DNA of 64,000 bases from Hydractinia symbiolongicarpus (GCF_029227915.1 NC_079887.1:1612001-1676000); one strand, 5' to 3'. Positions 49,065-62,400 are shown, numbered from the stretch's first letter. Notes: a model not told the origin generated them from the sequence alone. Translations and numbers: made by a program.

Positions 49065-51893
49065 CGCTGAATAAAAGAAGTTTAATCGCCGGCAAACGAA
49101 AACCCGCGATTTCACGTAAGTCCGTGACTCGACCCGTATAGTCAAAAGTATACAGAGAAAGTACCCGGGGAGTAACCTCATTTTCCGAACGATTTTTTAA
49201 ATTATTTTTTCACCACTAAAACGCATGAGACTTGTAGTCTTCAGAAATGTTTTCATTTTTGATGAGACGCTTAATGAAAGTGGTTTAATCGACAGCAAAT
49301 GAAAACCCGCGATTTCCCGTAAATCCCGGGCTTGGCCCGTATAGTCGAATGTTTACAAAGAAAGTACCCTGTGAGTAAACTCATTTCCAAAACGATTTTT
49401 TAAATTATCTTTTCACCACTAAAACGCATGAGACTTGTAGTTTTCAAAAATGTTTTCATTTTTGATGAGACGCTGAATAAAAGAAGTTTAATCGCCGGCA
49501 AACGAAAACCCGTTATTTCCCGTAAACCCCGGACTCGACCCGTATAGTCAAAAGTATACAGAGAAAGTACCCAGGGAGTAAACTCATTTCCTGAACGATT
49601 TTTTATATTATTTTTTTACCACTAAACGCATGAGACTTGTAGTTTTCAAAAATATTTTCACATTTGATGGGACGCTGAATAAAAGAAGTTTAATCGCCGG
49701 CAAACGAAGATCCGCGATTTCCCGTAAATCCCGGACTCGGCCCGTATAGTCAAAAGTATACAAAGAAAGTACCCAGGGAGTAAACTCATTTCCCGAACGA
49801 TTTTTTAAATTATTTTTTCACCACTAAAACGCATGAGACTTGTAGTTTTCAAAAATGTTTTCATTTTTGATGAGACGCTTAATGAAAGAGGTTTAATCGC
49901 CGGCAAACGAAATCCCGCGTTTTCCCGTAAATCTGGGGCTTGGCCCGTATAGTCGAATGTATACAAAGAAAGTACCCAGGGAGTAAACTCATTTCCCGAA
50001 CGATTTTTTGAATTATTTTTTCACCACTAAAACGCATGAGACTTGTAGTTTTTAAAAATGTTTTCATTTTTGATGAGACGCTGAATAAAAGAAGTTTAAT
50101 CGCCGGCAAACGAAAACCTGCGATTTCCGTAAATCCCGGACTCGGCCCGTATAGTAAAGAAAGTACCCGGGATGTAAACTCATTTCCCGAACGATTTTTT
50201 AAATTATTATTTCACCACTAAAACCCATGAGACTTATAGTTTTTAAAAATGTTTTCATTTTTGATGAGACGCTGAATAAAAGAAGTTTAATCGCCGGCAA
50301 ACGAAAACCCGCCATTTCCCGTAAATCCCGGGCTTGGCCCGTATAGTCGAATGTATACAAAGAAAGTACCCTGTGAGTAAACTCATTTCCCGAACGATTT
50401 TTTAAATTATTTTTTCACCACTAAAACGCATAAGACTTGTAGTTTTCAGAAATGTTTTCATTTTTGATGAGACGCTTAATGAAAGTGGTTTAATCGCAAG
50501 CAAACGAAAATACGCGATTTCCCGTAAATCCCGGGCTTGGCCCGTATAGTCGAATGTATACAAAGAAAGTACCCTGTGAGTAAACTCATTTCCAAAACGA
50601 TTTTTTAAATTATCTTTTCACCACTAAAACGCATGAGACTTGTAATTTTCAAATATGTTTTCATTTTTGATGAGACGCTGAATAAAAGAAGTTTAATCGC
50701 CGGCAAACGAAAACCTGCGATTTCCCGTAAATCCCGGACTCGGCCCGTATTGTCAAAAGTATACAAAGAAAGTACCCAGGGGGTAAACTCATTTCCCGAA
50801 CGATTTTTTAAATTATTTTTTCACCACTAAAACGCATGAGACTTGTAGTTTTCAAAAATGTTTTCATTTTTGATGAGACGCTGAATAAAAGAAGTTTAAT
50901 CGCCGGCAAACGAAAACCCTCCATTTCCCGTAAATCCCGGGCTTGGCCCGTATAGTCGAATGTATACAAAGAAAGTACCCTGTGAGTAAACTCATTTCCC
51001 GAACGATTTTTTAAATTATTTTTTCACCACGAAAACGCATAAGACTTGTAGTTTTCAGAAATGTTTTCATTTTTGATGAGACGCTTAATGAAAGTGGTTT
51101 AATCGCAAGCAAGCGAAAACACGCGATTTCCCGTAAATCCCGGGCTTGGCCCGTATAGTCGAATGTATACAAAGAAAGTACCCTGTGAGTAAACTCATTT
51201 CCAAAACGATTTTTTAAATTATCTTTTCACCACTAAAACGCATGAGACTGGTAGTTTTCAAAAATGTTTTCATTTTTGATGAGACGCTGAATAAAAGAAG
51301 TTTAATCGCCGGCAAACGAAAACCCGCGATTTCCCGTAAATCACGGGCTTTGCCCGTATAGTCGAATGTATACAAAGAAAGTACCCTGTGAGTAAACTCA
51401 TTTCCCGAACGATTTTTTAAATTATTTTTTCACCACTAAAACGCATGAGACTTGTAGTTTTCAGAAATGTTTTCATTTTTGATGAGACGCTTGATGAAAG
51501 TGGTTTAATCGCCAGCAAACGAAAACCCGCGATTTCCCGTAAATCCCGGGCTTGGCCCGTATAGTCGAATGTTAACAAAGAAAGTATCCTGTAAGTAAAC
51601 TCATTTCCAAAACGATTTTTTAAATTATCTTTTCACCACTAAAACGCATGAGACTTGTAGTTTTCAAAAATGTTTTCATTTTTGATGAGACGCTGAATAA
51701 AAGAAGTTTAATCGCCGGCAAACGAAAACCCGCGATTTCACGTAAGTCCGTGACTCGACCCGTATAGTCAAAAGTATACAGAGAAAGTACCCAGGGAGTA
51801 AACTCATTTTCCGAACGATTTTTTAAATTATTTTTTCACCACTAAAACGCATGAGACTTGTAGTCTTCAGAAATGTTTTCATTTTTGATGAGA
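49065..51893 (+). repeat. 2829-bp tandem unit, copy 2
   Basis: Second copy of 46235-49064. The monomer at its left edge (49020-49222) is a hybrid: its first part has the H8 mark gtcttcagaaatg and the rest is H7 (ctgaataaaag, ttcacgtaagtccgtgac). The right edge is where an H8 monomer continues normally as cttaataaaagtgg. Confidence 0.86.
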
Positions 51894-54270
51894 CGCTTAA
51901 TAAAAGTGGTTTAATCGCCAGCAAATGAAAACCCGCGATTTCCCGTAAATCCCGGGCTTGGCCCGTATAGTCGAATGTTTACAAAGAAAGTACCCTGTGA
52001 GTAAACTCATTTCCAAAACGATTTTTTAAATTATCTTTTCACCACTAAAACGCATGAGACTTGTAGTTTTCAAAAATGTTTTCATTTTTGATGAGACGCT
52101 GAATAAAAGAAGTTTAATCGCCGGCAAACGAAAACCCGCCATTTCCCGTAAACCCCGGACTCGACCCGTATAGTCAAAAGTATACAAAGAAAGTACCCAC
52201 GGAGTAAACTCATTTCCCGAACGATTTTTTAAATTATTTTTTCACCACTAAAACGCATGAGACTTGTAGTTTTCAAAAATGTTTTCATTTTTGATGAGAC
52301 GCTTAATGAAAGAGGTTTAATCGCCGGCAAACGAAATCCCTCGTTTTCCCGTAATTCCGGGGCTTGACCCGTATAGTCGAATGTATACAAAGAAAGTACC
52401 CAGGGAGTAAACTCATTTCCCGAACGATTTTTTGAATTATTTTTTCACCACTAAAACGCATGAGACTTGTAGTTTTCAAAAATGTTTTCATTTTTGATGA
52501 GACGCTTAATGAAAGAGGTTTAATCGCCGGAAAACGAAAACCCGCGATTTCCCGTGAATCCCAGGCTTGGCCCGTATAGTCGAATGTATACAAAGAAAGT
52601 ACCCTGTGAGTAAACTCATTTCCTAAACGATTTTTTAAATTATTTTTTCACCACTAAAACGCATAAGACTTGTAGTTTTTAAAAATGTTTTCATTTTTGA
52701 TGAAACCCTGAATAAAAGAAGTTTAATCGCCGGCAAACGAAAACCCGCGATTTCCCGTAAATCCCGGCTTGGCCCGTATAGTCAAAAGTATACAAAGAAA
52801 GTACCCATGGAGTAAACTCATTTCCCGAACGATTTTTTAAATTATTTTTTCACCACTAAAACCCATGAGACTTATAGTTTTTAAAAATGTTTTCATTTTT
52901 GATGAGACGCTGAAAAAAAGAAGTTAAATCGCCGGCAAACGAAAACTCGCCATTTCCCGTAAACCCCTGACTCGGCCCGTATAGTCAAAAGTATACAAAG
53001 AAATTACCCAGGGAGTAAACTCATTTTCCGAACGATTTTTTAAATTATTTTTTCAACACTACAACGCATGAGACTTGTAGTTTCTAAAAATGTTTTCATT
53101 TTCGATGAGACGCTGAATAAAAGAAGTTTAATCGCCGGCAAACGAAAACCCGCCATTTCCCGTAAACCCCGGACTCGGCCCGTATAGTCAAAAGTATACA
53201 AAGAAAGTACCCAGGGAGTAAACTCATTTCCCGAACGATTTTTTAAATTATTTTTTCACCACTAAAACGCATGAGACTTGTAGTTTTCAAAAATGTTTTC
53301 ATTTTTGATGAGACGCTGAATAAAAGAAGTTTAATCGCCGGCAAACGAAAACCTGCAATTTCCGTAAATCCCGAACTCGACCCGTATAGTAAAGAAAGTA
53401 CCCGGGATGTAAACTCATTTCCCGAACGATTTTTTAAATTATTATTTCACCACTAAAACCCATGAGACTTATAGTTTTTAAAAATGTTTTCATTTTTGAT
53501 GAGACGCTGAATAAAAGAAGTTTAATCGCCGGCAAACGATAACCCGCCATTTCCCGTAAACCCCGGACTCGGCCCGTATAGTCAAAAGTATACAAAGAAA
53601 TTACCCAGGGAGTAAACTCATTTTCCGAACGATTTTTTAAATTATTTTTTTACCACTACAACGCATGAGACTTGTAGTTTTCAAAAATGTTTTCATTTTT
53701 GTTGAGACGCTGAATAAAAGAAGTTTATTCGCACTCAAACGAAAATCCGCGATTTCCCGTAAATCCCGGACTCGGCCCGTATAGTCCAAAGTATACAAAG
53801 AAAGTACCCAGGGAGTAAACTCATTTTCCGAACGATTTTTTAAATTATTTTTTCACCACTAAAACGCATGAGACTTGTAGTTTTCAAAAATGTTTTCATA
53901 TTTGATGAGACGCTTAATGAAAGAGGTTTAATCGCCGGCAAACGAAATCCCGCGATTTCCCGTAAATCCCGGGCTTGGCCCGTATAGTCGAATGTATACA
54001 AAGAAAGTACCTAGGGAGTAAACTCATTTCCCGAACGATTTTTTAATTTTTTTTTTCACCACTAAAACGCATGAGACTTGTAGTTTTCAAAAATGTTTTC
54101 ATTTTTGATGAGACGCTGAATAAAAGAAGTTTAATCGCCGGCAAACGAAAACCTGCGATTTCCCGTAAATCCCGGACTCGGCCCGTATTGTCAAAAGTAT
54201 ACAAAGAAAGTACCCAGGGAGTAAACTCATTTCCCGAACGATTTTTTAAATTATTTTTTCACCACTAAAA

Positions 54271-54400
54271 CGCATGAGACTTGTAGTTTTCAAAAATGTT
54301 TTCATTTTTGAGGAGACGCTGAATAAAAGAAGTTTAATCGCGGGCAAACGAAAACCTGTGATTTCCGTAAATCCCGGACTCGGCCCGTATAGTAAAGAAG
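54271..54400 (+). repeat. Truncated delta monomer at an out-of-register break
   Basis: This monomer stops after agtaaagaag at 54400 and is joined directly to tgagacttgtag of the next monomer. About 60-65 bases are missing: the rest of the delta 3' half and the cgca start of the next copy. It is the only monomer I noticed with a large loss other than the 11-bp delta deletion. The adjoining monomer is H6-like (cagaaatg, cttgatgaaag). Confidence 0.9.
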
Positions 54401-55411
54401 TGAGACTTGTAGTTTTCAGAAATGTTTTCATTTTTGATAAGACGCTTGATGAAAGTGGTTTGATCGCCAGCAAACGAAAACCCGCGATTTCCCGTAAATC
54501 CCGGGCTTGGCCCGTATAGTCGAATGTTAACAAAGAAAGTACCCTGTAAGTAAACTCATTTCCAAAACGATTTTTTAAATTATCTTTTCACCACTAAAAC
54601 GCATGAGACTTGTAGTTTTCAATAATGTTTTCATTTTTGATGAGACGCTGAATAAAAGAAGTTTAATCGCCGGCAAACGAAAACCCGCGATTTCACGTAA
54701 GTCCGTGACTCGACCCGTATAGTCAAAAGTATACAGAGAAAGTACCCAGGGAGTAAACTCATTTTCCGAACGATTTTTTAAATTATTTTTTCACCACTAA
54801 AACGCATGAGACTTGTAGTCTTCAGAAATGTTTTCATTTTTGATGAGACGCTTAATGAAAGTGGTTTAATCGCCAGCAAATGAAAACCCGCGATTTCCCG
54901 TAAATCCCGGGCTTGGCCCGTATAGTCGAATGTTTACAAAGAAATTTACCCTGTGAGTAAACTCATTTCCAAAACGATTTTTTAAATTATCTTTTCACCA
55001 CTAAAACGCATGAGACTTGTAGTTTTCAAAAATGTTTTCATTTTTGATGAGACGCTGAATAAAAGAAGTTTAATCGCCGGCAAACGAAAACCCGCCATTT
55101 CCCGTAAACCCCGGACTCGACCCGTATAGTCAAAAGTATACAGAGAAAGTACCCAGGGAGTAAACTCATTTCCCGAACGATTTTTTATATTATTTTTTTA
55201 CCACTAAACGCATGAGACTTGTAGTTTTTAAAAATATTTTCATATTTGATGGGACGCTGAATAAAAGAAGTTTAATCGCCGGCAAACGAAGATCCGAGAT
55301 TTCCCGTAAATCCCGGACTCGGCCCGTATAGTCAAAAGTATACAAAGAAAGTACCCAGGGAGTAAACTCATTTCCCGAACGATTTTTTAAATTATTTTTT
55401 CACCACTAAAA

Positions 55412-58400
55412 CGCATGAGACTTGTAGTTTTCAAAAATGTTTTCATTTTTGATGAGACGCTTAATGAAAGAGGTTTAATCGCCGGCAAACGAAATCTCGC
55501 GTTTTCCCGTAAATCCGGGGCTTGGCCCGTATAGTCGAATGTATACAAAGAAAGTACCCAGGGAGTAAACTCATTTCCCGAACGATTTTTTGAATTATTT
55601 TTTCACCACTATAACGCATGAGACTTGTAGTTTTCAAAAATGTTTTCATTTTTGATGAAACCCTGAATAAAAGAAGTTTAATCGCCGGCAAACGAAAACC
55701 CGCGATTTCCCGTAAATCCCGGCTTGGCCCGTATAGTCAAAAGTATACAAAGAAAGTACCCATGGAGTAAACTCATTTCCCGAACGATTTTTTAAATTAT
55801 TTTTTCACCACTAAAACCCATGAGACTTATAGTTTTTAAAAATGTTTTCATTTTTGATGAGACGCTGGAAAAAAGAAGTTTATTCGCCGGCAAACGAAAA
55901 CTCGCCATTTCCCGTAAACCCCTGACTCGGCCCGTATAGTCAAAAGTATACAAAGAAATTACCCAGGGAGTAAACTCATTTTCCGAACGATTTTTTAAAT
56001 TATTTTTTCAACACTACAACGCATGAGACTTGTAGTTTTTAAAAATGTTTTCATTTTCGATGAGACGCTGAATAAAAGAAGTTTAATCGCCGGCAAACGA
56101 AAACCCGCCATTTCCCGTAAACCCTGGACTCGGCCTGTGTAATCAAAAGTATACAAAGAAAGTACCCAGGGAGTAAACTCATTTCCCGAACGATTTTTTA
56201 AATTATTTTTTCACCAATAAAACGCATGAGACTTGTAGTTTTCAAAAATGTTTTCATTTTTGATGAGACGCTGAATAAAAGAAGTTTAATCGCCGGCAAA
56301 CGAAAACCTGCGATTTCCGTAAATCCTGAACTCGGCCCATATAGTAAAGAAAGTACCCGGGATGTAAACTCATTTCCCGAACGATTTTTTAAATTATTAT
56401 TTCACCACTAAAACCCATGAGACTTATAGTTTTTAAAAATGTTTTCATTTTTGATGAGACGCTGAATAAAAGAAGTTTAATCGCCGGAAAACGAAAACCC
56501 GCGATTTCCCGTAAATCCCAGGCTTGGCCCGTATAGTCGAATGTATACAAAGAAAGTACCCTGTGAGTAAACTCATTTCCTGAACGATTTTTTAAATTAT
56601 TTTTTCACCACTAAAACGCATAAGACTTGTAGTTTTTAAAAATGTTTTCATTTTTGATGAAACCCTGAATAAAAGAAGTTTAATCGCCGGCAAACGAAAA
56701 CCCGCGATTTCCCGTAAATCCCGGCTTGGCCCGTATAGTCAAAAGTATACAAAGAAAGTACCCATGGAGTAAACTCATTTCCCGAACGATTTTTTAAATT
56801 ATTATTTCACCACTAAAACCCATGAGACTTATAGTTTTTAAAAATGTTTTCATTTTTGATGAGACGCTGAATAAAAGAAGTTTAATCGCCGGCAAACGAA
56901 AACCCGCCATTTCCCGTAAACCCCGGACTCGGCCCGTATAGTCAAAAGTATACAAAGAAATTACCCAGGGAGTAAACTCATTTTCCGAACGATTTTTTAA
57001 ATCATTTTTTTACCACTACAACGCATGAGACTTGTAGTTTTCAAAACTGATTTCATTTTTGAAGAGACGCTTAATGAAAGAGGTTTAATCGCCGGCAAAC
57101 GAAATCCCGCGATTTCCCGTAAATCCCGGACTCGGCCCGTATAGTCAAAAGTATACAAAGAAAGTACCCAGGGAGTAAACTCATTTCCCGAACGATTTTT
57201 TAAATTATTTTTTCACCACTAAAACGCATGAGACTTGCAGTTTTCAAAAATGTTTTCATTTTTGATGAGACGCTGAATAAAAAAAGTTTAATCGCCGGCA
57301 AACGAAAACCTGCGATTTTCGTAAATCCCCGACTCGGCCCGTATAGTAAAGAAAGTACCCGGGATGTAAACTCATTTCCCGAACGATTTTTTAAATTATT
57401 ATTTCACCACTACAACGCATGAGACTTGTAGTTTTTAAAAATGTTTTCATTTTTGTTGAGACGCTGAATAAAAGAAGTTTATTCGCATTCAAACAAAAAT
57501 CCGCGATTTCCCGTAAATCCCGGACTCGGCCCGTATAGTCAAAAGTATACAAAGAAAGTACCCAGGGAGTAAACTCATTTCCCGAACGATTTTTTAAATT
57601 ATTTTTTCACCACTAAAACGCATGAGACTTGCAGTTTTCAAAAATGTTTTCATTTTTGATGAGACGCTGAATAAAAAAAGTTTAATCGCCGGCAAACGAA
57701 AACCTGCGATTTTCGTAAATCCCCGACTCGGCCCGTATAGTAAAGAAAGTACCCGGGATGTAAACTCATTTCCCGAACGATTTTTTAAATTATTATTTCA
57801 CCACTACAACGCATGAGACTTGTAGTTTTTAAAAATGTTTTCATTTTTGTTGAGACGCTGAATAAAAGAAGTTTAATCGCCGGCAAACGAAAACCCGCCA
57901 TTTCCCGTAAATCCCGGGCTTGGCCCGTATAGTCGAATATATACAAAGAAAGTACCCTGTGAGTAAACTCATTTCCTGAACGATTTTTTAAATTATTTTT
58001 TCACCACTAAAACGCATGAGACTTGTAGTTTTCAGAAATGTTTTCATTTTTGATGAGACGCTTAATGAAATTGGTTTAATCGCCAGCAAACAAAAACACG
58101 CGATTTCCCGTAAATCCCGGGCTTGGCACGTATAGTCGAATGTTTACAAAGGAAGTACCCTGTAAGTAAACTCATTTCCAAAAGGATTTTTTAAATTATC
58201 TTTTCACAACTAAAACGCATGAGACTTGTAGTTTTTTAAAATGTTTTCATTTTTGATGAAACCCTGAATAAAAGAAGTTTAATCGCCGGCAAACGAAAAC
58301 CCGCGATTTCCCGTAAATCCCGGCTTGGCCCGTATAGTCAAAAGTATACAAAGAAAGTACCCATGGAGTAAACTCATTTTCCGAACGATTTTTTAAATTA

Positions 58401-59432
58401 TTTTTTTACCACTAAAACGCATGAGCCTTGTAGTTTTCAAAAATGTTTTCATATTTGATGAGACGCTTAATGAAAGAGGTTTAATCGCCGGCAAACGAAA
58501 TCCCGCGATTTCCCGTAAATCCCAGGGTTGGCCCGTATAGTCGAATGTATACAAAGAAAGTACCTAGGGAGTAAACTCATTTCCCGAACGATTTTTTAAT
58601 TTTTTTTTTCACCATTAAAACGCATGAGACTTGTAGTTTTTAAAAATGTTTTCATTTTTGATGAGACGCTGAATAAAAGAAGTTTAATCGCCGGCAAACG
58701 AAAACCCGCCATTTCCCGTAAATCCCGGGCTTGGCCCGTATAGTCGAATGTATACAAAGAAAGTACCCTGTGAGTAAACTCATTTCCTGAACGATTTTTT
58801 AAATTATTTTTTCACCACTAAAACGCATGAGACTTGTAGTTTTCAGAAATGTTTTCATTTTTGATGAGACGCCTAATGAAAGTGGTTTAATCGCCAGCAA
58901 ACAAAAACACGCGATTTCCCGTAAATCCCGGGCTTGGCACGTATAGTCGAATGTTTACAAAGAAAGTACCCTGTAAGTAAACTCATTTCCAAAAGGATTT
59001 TTTCAATTATCTTTTCACAACTAAAACGCATGAGACTTGTAGTTTTCAAAAATGTTTTCATTTTTGATGAGACGCTGAATAAAAGAAGTTTTATCGCCGG
59101 CAAACGAAAACCCGCGATTTCCCGTAAGCCCCTGACTCGACCCGTATAGTCAAAAGTATACAGAGAAAGTACCCAGGGAGTAAACTCATTTCCCGAACGA
59201 TTTTTTAAATTATTTTTTCACCACTAAAACGCATGAGACTTGTAGTTTTCAGAAATGTTTTCATTTTTGATGAGACGCCTAATGAAAGTGGTTTAATCGC
59301 CAGCAAACGAAAACCCGCGATTTCCCGTAAATCCCGGGCTTGGCCCGTATAGTCGAATGTTTACAAAGAAAGTACCCTGTGATTAAACTCATTTCCTAAA
59401 CGATTTTTTAAATTATTTTTTCACCACTAAAA
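55412..59432 (+). repeat. HOR unit of 4021 bp, copy 1
   Basis: Matches 59433-63262 at shift 4021 up to the zeta monomer near 57.45 kb, and at shift 3830 after 57810. The 191-base difference is one extra delta monomer: copy 1 reads delta (57225), zeta-like (57416), delta (57619), hybrid (57810), where copy 2 has a single delta then zeta. Confidence 0.88.
57225..57415 (+). repeat. Representative delta monomer with 11-bp deletion (191 bp)
   Basis: The usual tagtcaaaagtatacaaag reads tagtaaag here: the 11 bases caaaagtatac, including the gtatac palindrome, are absent. One further base is missing in the gatttt/cgtaaat region, giving 191 bp. Nearby bases also changed to acccgggatgtaaac. The first delta monomer in the window is 24705-24896 (192 bp, without the second deletion). 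I saw none before it. They recur through domains C, D and E, usually followed by a cccatgagacttatag monomer. Confidence 0.92.
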
Positions 59433-62400
59433 CGCATGAGACTTGTAGTTTTCAAAAATGTTTTCATTTTTGATGAGACGCTTAATGAAAGAGGTTTAAT
59501 CGCCGGCAAACGAAATCTCGCGTTTTCCCGTAAATCCGGGGCTTGGCCCGTATAGTCGAATGTATACAAAGAAAGTACCCAGGGAGTAAACTCATTTCCC
59601 GAACGATTTTTTGAATTATTTTTTCACCACTATAACGCATGAGACTTGTAGTTTTCAAAAATGTTTTCATTTTTGATGAAACCCTGAATAAAAGAAGTTT
59701 AATCGCCGGCAAACGAAAACCCGCGATTTCCCGTAAATCCCGGCTTGGCCCGTATAGTCAAAAGTATACAAAGAAAGTACCCATGGAGTAAACTCATTTC
59801 CCGAACGATTTTTTAAATTATTTTTTCACCACTAAAACCCATGAGACTTATAGTTTTTAAAAATGTTTTCATTTTTGATGAGACGCTGGAAAAAAGAAGT
59901 TTATTCGCCGGCAAACGAAAACTCGCCATTTCCCGTAAACCCCTGACTCGGCCCGTATAGTCAAAAGTATACAAAGAAATTACCCAGGGAGTAAACTCAT
60001 TTTCCGAACGATTTTTTAAATTATTTTTTCAACACTACAACGCATGAGACTTGTAGTTTTTAAAAATGTTTTCATTTTCGATGAGACGCTGAATAAAAGA
60101 AGTTTAATCGCCGGCAAACGAAAACCCGCCATTTCCCGTAAACCCTGGACTCGGCCTGTGTAATCAAAAGTATACAAAGAAAGTACCCAGGGAGTAAACT
60201 CATTTCCCGAACGATTTTTTAAATTATTTTTTCACCAATAAAACGCATGAGACTTGTAGTTTTCAAAAATGTTTTCATTTTTGATGAGACGCTGAATAAA
60301 AGAAGTTTAATCGCCGGCAAACGAAAACCTGCGATTTCCGTAAATCCTGAACTCGGCCCATATAGTAAAGAAAGTACCCGGGATGTAAACTCATTTCCCG
60401 AACGATTTTTTAAATTATTATTTCACCACTAAAACCCATGAGACTTATAGTTTTTAAAAATGTTTTCATTTTTGATGAGACGCTGAATAAAAGAAGTTTA
60501 ATCGCCGGAAAACGAAAACCCGCGATTTCCCGTAAATCCCAGGCTTGGCCCGTATAGTCGAATGTATACAAAGAAAGTACCCTGTGAGTAAACTCATTTC
60601 CTGAACGATTTTTTAAATTATTTTTTCACCACTAAAACGCATAAGACTTGTAGTTTTTAAAAATGTTTTCATTTTTGATGAAACCCTGAATAAAAGAAGT
60701 TTAATCGCCGGCAAACGAAAACCCGCGATTTCCCGTAAATCCCGGCTTGGCCCGTATAGTCAAAAGTATACAAAGAAAGTACCCATGGAGTAAACTCATT
60801 TCCCGAACGATTTTTTAAATTATTATTTCACCACTAAAACCCATGAGACTTATAGTTTTTAAAAATGTTTTCATTTTTGATGAGACGCTGAATAAAAGAA
60901 GTTTAATCGCCGGCAAACGAAAACCCGCCATTTCCCGTAAACCCCGGACTCGGCCCGTATAGTCAAAAGTATACAAAGAAATTACCCAGGGAGTAAACTC
61001 ATTTTCCGAACGATTTTTTAAATCATTTTTTTACCACTACAACGCATGAGACTTGTAGTTTTCAAAACTGATTTCATTTTTGAAGAGACGCTTAATGAAA
61101 GAGGTTTAATCGCCGGCAAACGAAATCCCGCGATTTCCCGTAAATCCCGGACTCGGCCCGTATAGTCAAAAGTATACAAAGAAAGTACCCAGGGAGTAAA
61201 CTCATTTCCCGAACGATTTTTTAAATTATTTTTTCACCACTAAAACGCATGAGACTTGCAGTTTTCAAAAATGTTTTCATTTTTGATGAGACGCTGAATA
61301 AAAAAAGTTTAATCGCCGGCAAACGAAAACCTGCGATTTTCGTAAATCCCCGACTCGGCCCGTATAGTAAAGAAAGTACCCGGGATGTAAACTCATTTCC
61401 CGAACGATTTTTTAAATTATTATTTCACCACTACAACGCATGAGACTTGTAGTTTTTAAAAATGTTTTCATTTTTGTTGAGACGCTGAATAAAAGAAGTT
61501 TATTCGCATTCAAACAAAAATCCGCGATTTCCCGTAAATCCCGGACTCGGCCCGTATAGTCCAAAGTATACAAAGAAAGTACCCAGGGAGTAAACTCATT
61601 TTCCGAACGATTTTTTAAATTATTTTTTCACCACTACAACGCATGAGACTTGTAGTTTTTAAAAATGTTTTTATTTTTGATGAGACGCTGAATAAAAGAA
61701 GTTTAATCGCCGGCAAACGAAAACCCGCCATTTCCCGTAAATCCCGGGCTTGGCCCGTATAGTCGAATATATACAAAGAAAGTACCCTGTGAGTAAACTC
61801 ATTTCCTGAACGATTTTTTAAATTATTTTTTCACCACTAAAACGCATGAGACTTGTAGTTTTCAGAAATGTTTTCATTTTTGATGAGACGCTTAATGAAA
61901 TTGGTTTAATCGCCAGCAAACAAAAACACGCGATTTCCCGTAAATCCCGGGCTTGGCACGTATAGTCGAATGTTTACAAAGGAAGTACCCTGTAAGTAAA
62001 CTCATTTCCAAAAGGATTTTTTAAATTATCTTTTCACAACTAAAACGCATGAGACTTGTAGTTTTTTAAAATGTTTTCATTTTTGATGAAACCCTGAATA
62101 AAAGAAGTTTAATCGCCGGCAAACGAAAACCCGCGATTTCCCGTAAATCCCGGCTTGGCCCGTATAGTCAAAAGTATACAAAGAAAGTACCCATGGAGTA
62201 AACTCATTTTCCGAACGATTTTTTAAATTATTTTTTTACCACTAAAACGCATGAGCCTTGTAGTTTTCAAAAATGTTTTCATATTTGATGAGACGCTTAA
62301 TGAAAGAGGTTTAATCGCCGGCAAACGAAATCCCGCGATTTCCCGTAAATCCCAGGGTTGGCCCGTATAGTCGAATGTATACAAAGAAAGTACCTAGGGA

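Larger units (their letters stand above)
31658..54400 (+). repeat. Domain D: nested HORs based on a 1.2-kb hexamer
   Basis: About 113 monomers in large overlapping duplications with shifts of 3617/3618, 3222, 4427, 1205 and 2829 bases. Recurrent classes are H1 (cccgtattgtc), H2 (delta), H3 (aaccctccattt), H4 (cgcataag, cagaaatg, cgcaagcaagcg), H5 (gagactggtag, cacgggctttgcccg), H6 (cttgatgaaag, aatgttaacaaag), H7 (ttcacgtaagtccgtgac), H8 (gtcttcagaaatg), H9 (cccgttattt), H10 (omega) and H11 (ctggggcttgg). The right edge is a non-register break at 54400. No gene is visible. Confidence 0.82.

Noticed and set aside
54274-54519. + strand frame of 81 codons across the break at 54400.
   Set aside because: It arises from fusion of two truncated monomer frames at the out-of-register junction; there is nothing gene-like about it.
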